Shown here: positions 55,343 to 64,000 of the stretch, one piece after another | How the letters are laid out: each line of letters opens with the position of its first letter | Position numbering within the stretch: position 1 is the stretch's first letter | DNA from: Primulina eburnea | Lineage: Eukaryota; Streptophyta; Magnoliopsida; Lamiales; Gesneriaceae | DNA length: 64,000 nucleotides | Assembly: GCF_022965805.1 (NCBI RefSeq) | Contig: NC_133108.1 | Coordinates: forward strand, 19,914,056-19,978,055 | Direction: 5' to 3' | Notes under the pieces: generated by a model | What the model was told of the DNA's origin: nothing | The model's database searches: none | The model's input: only the letters and a program-made list of their open reading frames with translations | Translations under genes and position numbers: made by a program

Positions 55343-57510
55343 AATACTCTTAATAAAGAGTTTGAAGAATTAGATAAGATCAATAATCATTCTGAGGAAG
55401 AAATAAATAAAATTAAATGGGCTGATAGACCTACTACATCCAAATATTATTATAATAAACCTACTCCCATGGATGTCCTTATTGAAGAAAATGAATATAT
55501 TTTCGCTAATAGTTATAATGGGAAAAACATTTATGAATGGAATACTGATGGTTATAGTGATAGGCAAATTTATAATACTGCTCACAGAATGCTTATGTAT
55601 AGTACTGTGTGTAAATCATTAGGTAATACTGATAAAAATATTGCTAAAATGATAACAGCAGGATTCACTGGCCAACTTAAAAGTTGGTGGGATAATTATT
55701 TACATTATTCTCAAAAAGATGAAATCTTTAATTCCATAAAAATAGAAAATAATATTCAATCAGAAAATGTAGTATATACATTAATATTGACTATGATTGA
55801 ACATTTTACTGGAAAATTCACTGATAATAGTGAACAAATTAGAACTTTATTAACTAATCTAAAATGTAAAACACTTACTGATTTTAGATGGTACAAAGAT
55901 ACTTTCTTATCTCGTATTTATGAGATTCCAGACTGTAATAATAGTCTCTGGAAAGCTAAATTCATAGATGACTTACCTTTCTTATTTGCTGAAAGGGTTA
56001 GAAAAGTATTAAGAAAAGATGACATAAATATTTCTTATGATAATTACACTTATGGTAATTTAATAAATACTTGTATTCAAGAGGGTTTAGCTCTCTGTAA
56101 TGAATTAAAATTAAATAATCAAATTAAAAGACAGAATTTACTAGAGAAAAAACAAATAGGTAAATTTTGTGATCAATTTGGTATGGACTTACCTAATAAA
56201 GGTAAGAAGAAAATTAAAGATAATAATGAAAAAATATATAAGAAAAGACATTTGTCTGATAGACAAAGAGATAGAAAAAAGAAAAGAAAAGATATCTGTG
56301 AATCAGGGAAAACTGATAGGAAAAAAGAAAAATACAAAAATAAATTAATAATTTGCAGAAAATGTAAAAAACCAGGACATTATGCTAATCAATGTTGGGC
56401 TACAAACAAAATTAATAATTTAGATATAGATGATAATATAAAAGAAACATTATTTAAAATAATAATGAATTCAAATAATAATTGTGACAGTGAAACTGAA
56501 AATTATTCAAAATCCTATAATTCAGAAGAAATTGTTGATAATGAATCTGATATTTCAGATTTAGAAGAATGAAATAATTGTATACTAGGAAAATCTTGTA
56601 TTAATCCTATAGAGGATAATAATAAAAATGATGAGTTTTATAAACTTATGTCTCAATTTCAAGATTTAAATATTAATGTTTTAACTAAAAATAATATTTT
56701 AGAATTCCTTAAAATGATTAAGGATCCAATATTAAAATCTACAATTATTGATCAAATGGAGAATACTGCTTCAACAAGTAGTAATGATAATAACATTCTT
56801 GTGAAACAAGAACAAGCTTATTCTATGAAAGAAGTAAAAAATCTTTTACAGAAAAAATATAGTCAACAAAATCCAGTTACTATACAGGATTTAGTTAAAG
56901 AGATTGATAATCTAAAAGAACAAGTAAAATTTTTACATAATAACAATAATAGTTTAAATTATCGTATTTCAGTCATTGAAAATAATAATAATTCAATTTC
57001 TGAAAGTTTTGAAAATATTCAAGATATTTCCTTTCCTGATAATAATCAAAAACATTTATCTGTTTTGAGTATGATAATATCTCAAAAATGGTATACTAAT
57101 ATTACTTTATTAATTGATAATTCTTATAAAAAGAATTTCATTGCTATGATAGATAGTGGTGCAGATTTAAATGTTATACAGGAAGGATTAATTCCTACAA
57201 AATATTTTCATAAAACTACTCATTCTCTTTCTCATGCAGGAGGAGAACCTTTAGAAATAAATTATAAATTAACTAAAGCTTATATTTGCAAAGATAAAAA
57301 CTGTATTCAAACTAGTTTTTTACTAGCGAAAGATATTTCTAGCCAACTTATACTTGGTCTTCCTTTTATTTATCATATATATCCTTTAATCTATGTTGAT
57401 GAAACAGGTATTATAGGAACTTTTCAAGATAATCTTATTTCCTTTAAGTTTATAACTAAACCTGTTCATAGAATTTTAAATGAATTACAAGAACAGATTG
57501 AAAGAAAAAC
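55343..57510 (+). pseudogene. EPRV polyprotein fragment fused to leader
   Basis: Lacks the movement protein and about the first 220 polyprotein codons. An ATG in the leader (55271) happens to be in frame, giving a 433-codon chimeric ORF through the capsid and zinc knuckle to TGA at 56570-56572 (Cys in other copies). A second open stretch (56648-57510) covers the linker and protease (IDSGADLNVIQ). The sequence is cut at 57510 by a Copia LTR, before RT. Confidence 0.82.
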
Positions 57511-58465
57511 TGTTGGAAACAAGATTCTGGATTTTGACAAAACGTAAATCAATCAATTAACAAAATATGAATCAACTGATGTGCACAAGCATATTCGGCA
57601 ACTGAAGACAGTTGACACAATGATCAGTTGAAACTGATCAGTTAAAAGCAGAGTGTCTTAAAAGCTTATCAACTGAAGACATCTCGGGAAATACCAAAGG
57701 AGACAAACAAATTACAAGAGTGTCGCACCTCGATCACTACAGCATAGAACAATGTGTTTCGGCTATTGCATTTAAGACGCCGTATCACAATCAATGAAGA
57801 GAACATTGCCCAAGGAATGATGAAGTGGCAATCAACGGATACTAGAATTCAAATGGATATCAAAGTTACCATTGAAAAAAGAAGTATAAATATAACTGAA
57901 GAACATCAGATGAATGAAGAGACAATCATTCAATCTTAAGCTTGCTGTTACTCTGTCAAAATCTCAGCTCACTCTCATTTGAATTACTCGTAGCAATCAA
58001 GGCTATAATCTAAGCTTATTAGCACTTTCTAAAAAGTTGTTAGACTCAATTGTGCAAATATCAGTTACGTACTGAAAACATTGTGTATAACTAAGAGTTT
58101 CAGTTTTGGCAGTTGTAAGTCCAAACTGAAGTGGGTCTGTACAAGTGTTGTACTCGATCAAAGTCTTTTAGTGAATATCCTATCCTTGTGATAGAATAGG
58201 TGATGTAGGAGTAATTAAATTCTCCGAACATCCAGAAACAACTCTTGCATATTTCTTTCAGTTTTTGTATTCTATCTTTCAGTCAGTTACTTTCCGCAAC
58301 TACTCCAGTTTAACTGATTGTTATTGACCAACAAGATTCCGAGTTTCAGTTTGTCACTAAACTGAACTCAAATATTCTTCAAGAACAATTTTAAGTGTGA
58401 GTGTTTATTCAACCCCCCCCCCCCCCTCCTTCTAAACACTCTTAGTGTGATAACCGATCCTATCA
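57511..58465 (+). repeat. 5' LTR of the Copia element
   Basis: Starts TGTTGGAAAC at the viral junction and ends CCTATCA two bases before the primer site. A run of about 14 C lies near 58412-58425. A short ORF at 57754-57939 has no recognisable content. Confidence 0.75.
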
Positions 58466-58467
58466 AG

Positions 58468-58479
58468 TGGTATCAGAGC
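58468..58479 (+). other. Primer binding site, initiator Met-tRNA
   Basis: TGGTATCAGAGC, two nucleotides after the LTR end. Confidence 0.88.
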
Positions 58480-58526
58480 AGTTGAATCTTGTTTTTTGAA
58501 TACTTCTGATCTATAAATCTGTTAGA

Positions 58527-60488
58527 ATGACTTCTTTCAATAAAATTCCTATGTTCTCAAGAGAAGATTTTGATGACTGGAAAATAAGAATGCAGGCTCA
58601 CTTAGCTACACAAGATGATGATATGTGGTTTGTCATAACAGACGGACCCATGAAGATTCTGAAAGCAAACACAGCAATAGCTATAACTGAAGGGGCACCA
58701 CAGAGAATTCAGAAGCCCAGAGAAGAGTGGACAACTGAGGACAAAAGAAAAGCCAATCTTGACAACGTGGCCAAAGATACTCTATACAAAACATTGGATA
58801 AAGCAACCTTCAACAAATTAAAGATGTGCAAAACAGCAAAAGAAATTTGGGAGTAGTTGATTCAGTTGTATGAAGGAAACGACCAAACAAAAGAAAATAA
58901 ACTATCTGTTGCTGTCCAGAAATTCGACAATATCAAAATGAAGGTTGGAGAGTCAATGAATGAGTATGATGAAAGAGTGAGCAGTATTGTAAATGAATTA
59001 AATGCACTCGGAAAAGTGCATACTAACAAAGAAGTTGCATTGAAAGTAATGAGAGGTCTTCCAAAAGAATGGGACGTCAAAACAATGGCTATGAGAAAAT
59101 CAAAAGACTTGAATCAGATCGAAATTCATGAACTGTTCGCTGACTTAAAAGCCTATGAATTTGAATTGCAGAACAGAGAAGGAGAACCATCTACTCCCAC
59201 AACTACAACTGCCTTAGCAGCTGTCAGAACTGAATCAAACAGTTCAACTGAGAAATCTGCTGAGCAATTAAGCAGTGATTCAATGTCATTATTCATCAAA
59301 AAGTTCGGGAGGTTCATGAGAAAGAACCAAGGAAACTTTCAGAAGCAATACCAGAAAAACAATCCAAAAGAAGAAACAAATGCTTGCTACAATTGTGGCA
59401 AAACAGGTCATTACATTGCAGACTGTCCTATACCTAAAAAGGACAGTCAAGGATCAACTGACAGAAGAAAGAAACCATATGATCATAAAAGAAGGCCCAA
59501 AGAAGATAAGAAAACCTACAGAAAGAAACACGAAGTTCTACTAGCTGAAGAGAGCAAATCCAGATGGGCAAAAACTGATAGTGATGAATCAGAACCAGAA
59601 AGTTCATATAGCTCAAGTGATGAAGAGGAGGTCAAATGTCTAATGGCAAATGATGCTGAAGCAGAATCCACAAGTCAACAGGTATTTGATTTTAGTTCAA
59701 TTGATTTTACAAGGGAAGAACTCATTTGACATTGCATGATATGGTAAATGAGTACCAGAAACTTGCATCATCATTTGAGGAAATGAAATCAAAGCAAAAT
59801 GATCTCATAGACAACAAAACCAAAACTGATGAGTCAGTTGATGTGTTGAGTCTAAGAAGGGAAATTGCTGAGATGAAAGAAGAAAGAAAGAAAGATCAGT
59901 CACTGATCCAGAAATTAATCCTTGAAAATTCAAAACAGACTGAACTCATTCAATCCTGGAATAAGTCTTCTACAGCATTAAATGAAATGCATAACTCACA
60001 AAAATCAGTTTGTGACAAAACTGGTTTAGGATTCAGTAATCAAGGAGAAATGTTTTCAAATAATACACAACCACTGTTGACAGCAAACAAAGGAAAGTAC
60101 ATTCAATTTGTCAAATCAACAGTAGATCAAGAAAAATTTGAGCCTAGCAAAATGAATGAACAATCCATTGAGAATATGTATAAGGGCAAAAGACATCGAG
60201 TTGGTTACAGTCCAAAAATCTACTGACTCAGTAAGTCAGTCATCAAAAATTTTTGGAAGGAATCGTTCAAATAACTACTCGAATTATCACAACTGCAAAC
60301 CGGTTCAGAAAAGATACAGACTAAACAATCAGTCGAACCAAATCAAAATGCATACTGTGTCATCTATACAATACACACCTAACACACAGAAGCCGAGAAA
60401 AACAATTTGGAACACAGCTACTGGAAAGACAGTTAGACTAATCCAAGTATGGATTCCAAAGGGACTAATAAATCGTGGACCCAAATAG
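58527..60488 (+). pseudogene. Copia gag with coiled-coil extension
   Basis: MTSFNKIPMFSREDFDDWKI at 58527 begins a Copia Gag (UBN2-type) domain. TAG at 58854-58856 interrupts it. The core continues (LSVAVQKFDNIKMKVGESMN; ALKVMRGLPKEWD), then zinc knuckle CYNCGKTGHYIADC at about 59388 and an acidic Ser-rich stretch. A frameshift at 59726-59729 leads into a Lys/Glu-rich, probably coiled-coil segment (59780-59960). Another frameshift near 60220 precedes the end VWIPKGLINRGPK. Gag forms the particle and binds RNA by the knuckle. Confidence 0.8.
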
Positions 60489-60529
60489 ATAAGGGTACCA
60501 AATCATATTATGTATGTGCTTGCAGGTAA

Positions 60530-63500
60530 CAGGTACAGATAGAAATTCAATATGGTATTTGGACAGCGGATGATCACGACATATGACAGGAGATGCAAGT
60601 GTGCTATCTCAACTGACCAAATATAGTGGTCCAAACATCAGCTTCGGAGATAATTCCAAAGGTAAAACCGTAGGTAAGGGTAAGATTATCCATGATAACT
60701 TTACTATTAAAGATGTTTTATTGGTAGAAAATCTAAAGTATAACTTGATTAGTATAAGTCAATTATGCGACAATGGATTTTTAGTGCAGTTTGATAAAAA
60801 CTCATGCTCAGTTAAAACATCAACTGATGAAATCATACTAACTGGCAAACGATGTGGAAACACATATAAAGTCAGTTGGAATGAACATCCTCATGCACCA
60901 GTCTGCTTCATTGCTTCAAATTCATCTCAAAACTGGTTGTGGCATAAAAGGTTAAATCATTTGAACTTTAAATCCATTGCTTATCTGAGTAAACATGAAC
61001 TTGTAACTGCTCTACCCAAAATAAATTTTTCAAAAGAAAAACTTTGCTCAGCATGTCAATATGGAAAACAAGTACGATCTTCTTTCAAAAACAAGGGCTG
61101 TAAATCTTCATCCCGATGCTTAGAACTATTGCACATGGATCTCTTCGGTCCAATTCCAGTCATGAGCTTAGGGGGAATGACATACACCCTAGTGGTTGTA
61201 GATGGTTTTTCAAGATTTACTTGGGTCATATTTCTAAAATCCAAAGACCATACGGCTGCACAACTGATTAAACTCTTCAAAAGACTTTTAAATGAAAAAT
61301 CAGTTGGGATTGATCGAATCAGATCTGATCGAGGAACTGAATTCATCAATCAAACACTTTCAAATTTTCTAGAAAATACTGGAATCAAGCATGAGCTCTC
61401 AGCAGCAAGAACTCCTCAGCAAAACGGTGTAGCTGAGAGAAGAAATCGGACCCTAAAAGAAGTTGCTAGAACAATGCTTACTGATTCTGGGATTTCTCAA
61501 AGATTTTGGGCAGAAGCAGTAAACACTGCGTGCTATACTCAGAACAGATCGATGATTAATAAGAATCATATGAAAACACCATATGAGATCTTGCATGGAA
61601 GAAAAAGTATAATCACCTATTTTAAAATATTTGGCTGTAGATGCTTCATTCATGATAATGATAAAAATTATTTAAAGGCATTTGATGCCAAATCTGCAGA
61701 ACGAATTTTCCTTGGATATTCATCAGTTAGTATAGCTTATAGAGTCTTTAATAAGAAAACTTTAAATGTTGAAGAATCTGCGCATGTTAATTTTGATGAA
61801 CATGTACTAACTGATAAGCCAACTGATCAAGTTGAGCTAGCTGATCGATTGACAGATATTAGTTTGGACGATGATGATAGAGATGAAAGTCATAACAATC
61901 AAGACATCTTCCAAACACCAGAACCAGAGATTTTAGATCAATTAAATGAGCATGAAATCAATGACAACAATCAGTTATTAAGGGAAACTGATAACATTCA
62001 AATACCATCTGGCGAGATATCAACTGAAGCTGAAAACCGCACTCAGATGCCAACTGAAGAAGTTGCTGATGCAACAAATACATAATACAGATGGAGAAAA
62101 TCACATCCACCTCATCTGGTAATAGGAAATCCATATGATCCTGTAAGAACTCGCAATCAAATGTTAAATTTATTTATTCACTCAACTTTTATCTCACAAC
62201 TGGAACCAAAGAAAACTGATGAAGCTCTTGATGATCCCAACTGGGTAAATGCTATGCAAGAAGAGCTGAATCAGTTCACTCACAATAACGTCTGGAACTA
62301 GGAAATCCATCTGATCCTGTAAGAACTCGCAATCAAATGTTAAATTTATTTATTCACTCAACTTTTATCTCACAACTGGAACCAAAGAAAACTGATGAAG
62401 CTCTTGATGATCCCAACTGGGTAAATGCTATGCAAGAAGAGCTGAATCAGTTCACTCACAATAACGTCTGGAACTTAGTTCCAAGACCAACTTCAAAAAC
62501 CATTATAGGTACGAAATGGGTTTACAGGAATAAGCTAAACGAGGATGGCTTAGTTATACGCAACAAAGCAAGACTAGTAGCATAGGGATATAGGCAAGAA
62601 GAAGGAATTGACTATGATGAGACGTATGCTCCAGTTGCAAGATTGGAAGCAATCAGGATATTTCTTGCTTATGCATCCCACAAAAACTTCAAAGTTTATC
62701 AGATGGATGTGAAAAGTGCATTCCTAAATGGTCAGTTACAAGAAGAAGTATATGTCGAACAACCTCCAGGTTTTATTAATCACAAATTTCCTGATCATGT
62801 ATATTATTTAAACAAAGCATTATATGGTCTTAAACAAGCTCCCAGAGCTTGGTACAAAACTCTTTCAAAATTCCTAACTGATCATGATTTTTCAGTAGGA
62901 TCAGTTGATAAGACCTTATTCAAATTTACTAAAAATAATCATATCTTATTAGTTCAAATTTATGTTGATGATATAATTTTTGGGTCAACTAACCCCAAAT
63001 TGTGTGAAAAGTTTGCTAAGTTAATGCAGGATAAATTTGAAATGAGTATGATGGGTGAACTGACATTTTTCTTGGACTGCAAGTGAAGCAACTGGAAACT
63101 GGCATATTCATTAGTCAAACAAAATATACAAATGAGTTGTTAAAGAAATTTGGTATGGAATCATGTTCAGCAGCAACAACTCCAATGAGCTCATCAGTTA
63201 AACTAGACATTGACGAAGGGGGAATATCAGTAGAAGCGACATTATACAGAGGATTAATAGGTTCATTACTATACCTAACAGCCAGTCGCCCTGATATTGT
63301 TTTTGCTGTCTGTATGTGTGTCAGATTTCAAGCAAACCCTAAGCAATCACATTTCTCAGCAGCCAAAAGAATTTTGAGATATCTTAAGGATACACAAAAT
63401 GTTGGATTATGGTATTCCAAAGACTCCACCTTCAATTTAGTTGGATACTCAGATGCAGATTATGCAGGATGTAAGCTTGATCGCAAAAGTACAAGTGGAT

Positions 63501-63904
63501 CTTGTCAGTTCTTAGGAGATAGACTGATCTCCTGGTTCAGCAAGAAACAGACATCTATAGCTACATCAACTACTGAAGCAGAATATCTTGCTGCTGGTAG
63601 CTGCTGTACACAACTGATTTGAATTCAGCAACAACTGAAGGATTATGGAGTCAAGTCAACTGAATCGCCAATATTTTGTGATAATACAAGCACAATTGCC
63701 ATTACTTATAATCCAGTTCTTCACTAAAGGACCAAGCATATAGATGTCAGGCATCACTTTATCAGGGATCATGCATTGAAGAAGGATATTCGACTAGAAT
63801 ATATTTCAACTGAACAGCAAGCAGCTGACATCTTCACAAAACCATTACCCGAGGCTAAGTTTTCTTATTTTAGAAATATACTTGGCTTAATTGAGTTGTC
63901 TTAG
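60530..63904 (+). pseudogene. Copia pol: protease, integrase, RT, RNase H
   Basis: Protease motif DSG at about 60562, followed at once by TGA (60571-60573) before SRHMTG. Integrase: HHCC (HKRLNHLNF; CSACQYGKQ), DDE core (LHMDLFGPIPV, IRSDRGTEFIN, PQQNGVAERRNRTLKE). TAA at 62083-62085. RT: ALDDPNWVNAMQEEL, TAG at 62583-62585, [32 protein letters not shown] and the catalytic [10 protein letters not shown] frameshift near 63083 follows (FFLDCK then KQLETGIF). RNase H: YSDADYAGCKLDRKSTSG, STTEAEYLAA, TGA at 63620-63622, TAA near 63726, and end at TAG 63902-63904. All domains are in normal order. Confidence 0.85.
62125..62476 (+). repeat. 176-bp tandem duplication in Copia pol
   Basis: 62125-62300 and 62301-62476 are adjacent copies with one or two differences (CCATATGA against CCATCTGA). 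The unit length is not a multiple of three, so it shifts the frame just before the RT core. Confidence 0.9.
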
Positions 63905-64000
63905 AAATTATTCATTTTGCTTCACTAACAGAATTATATGCAGAAAATAAGAACACAACAAATCGAAAATAACATTTTATTACGCATACCAACGTTTCCA
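63905..64000. other. End of window, after Copia RNase H
   Basis: 96 bp without a visible polypurine tract or LTR start. It is probably the untranslated region before the 3' LTR. Confidence 0.4.

Larger units (their letters stand above)
18849..57510 (+). mobile_element. Endogenous pararetrovirus array, plus-strand half
   Basis: Plus-strand run of the same virus, interrupted by elements at 19197-27836, 30801-41777 and 47958-50152 and cut off by a Copia LTR at 57511. Reading on: movement protein, polyprotein, ORF3, leader, movement protein, polyprotein, ORF3, leader, partial polyprotein. This is about two and a half head-to-tail units. Equivalent ORF3 starts (43740 and 52988) are 9.25 kb apart, or 7.05 kb without the Gypsy insert. 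Adding back visible deletions of 360, 279 and 102 bp gives a unit near 7.8 kb, usual for Caulimoviridae. Each later insert is bounded by a 5-bp target duplication of viral sequence, so the virus was there first. Confidence 0.87.
57511..64000 (+). mobile_element. Ty1/Copia element, 5' part, decayed
   Basis: 5' LTR 57511-58465, primer site, gag, protease, integrase, RT and RNase H in the Copia order (integrase before RT). The 3' LTR would be beyond 64000, so a target duplication cannot be tested. The long gag with coiled-coil-like extension recalls the SIRE/Maximus group; this placement is tentative. At least nine stops or frameshifts and a 176-bp tandem duplication disable it. It inserted into the viral protease-RT linker. 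Confidence 0.88.

Noticed and set aside
58405..58430. Run of about 14 C as a functional element
   Set aside because: A homopolymer in an LTR, prone to length change and sequencing error; no support for a role.

Overview
The window is plant nuclear DNA, almost certainly from a eudicot. It consists entirely of repeats: I see no host gene, tRNA, rRNA or CRISPR array. The plant call rests on the element types: an endogenous pararetrovirus (family Caulimoviridae), an Athila-like element, chromovirus-type and other Ty3/Gypsy elements, and a Ty1/Copia element. Most carry primer sites matching plant initiator Met-tRNA or Asp-tRNA. The general look of the Gypsy and Copia proteins recalls asterids (perhaps Lamiales), but that is a weak impression.

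The backbone is an A/T-rich caulimovirid-like endogenous pararetrovirus (EPRV) in broken tandem copies. Positions 1-18851 run on the minus strand and 18849-57510 on the plus strand, meeting head to head at about 18851. Comparing copies, one viral unit is about 7.8 kb. It has a leader/promoter region with an initiator Met-tRNA primer site, a 30K-type movement protein (351 aa), a polyprotein of about 1440 aa (capsid with zinc knuckle, aspartic protease, reverse transcriptase, RNase H; no integrase), and a third ORF of 468 aa with an RGG-rich start. Consecutive ORFs overlap as TAATG. Order and content resemble florendoviruses, but there the movement protein is part of the polyprotein, so the genus is open. 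Every copy carries stops, frameshifts or deletions.

Inserted elements, left to right: (1) 2318-9693, a non-autonomous Athila-like element with gag-protease and a second ORF but no RT or integrase, carrying arrays of 36-bp palindromes; (2) 12377-14785, a 2.4-kb non-coding segment resembling a long Gypsy LTR; (3) 19197-27836, a young Ty3/Gypsy chromovirus (TSD GATAT) with a related solo LTR inside its pol (23648-24986, TSD TGTCT); (4) 30801-41777, a minus-strand Ty3/Gypsy element with 3-kb LTRs (TSD ATAAT) and a likely 200-nt intron; (5) 47958-50152, a 2.2-kb deletion derivative of a third Gypsy family (TSD GATGG); (6) 57511 to the window end, a decayed Ty1/Copia element whose 3' LTR lies outside.

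The main points of interest are a roughly 3.9-kb viral inverted repeat with a 176-bp spacer (now split by later insertions) that could be a hairpin-RNA source, the clustering of viral breakpoints at the tRNA primer site, the palindrome arrays of the Athila-like element, and the frame-restoring intron in the minus-strand Gypsy element.
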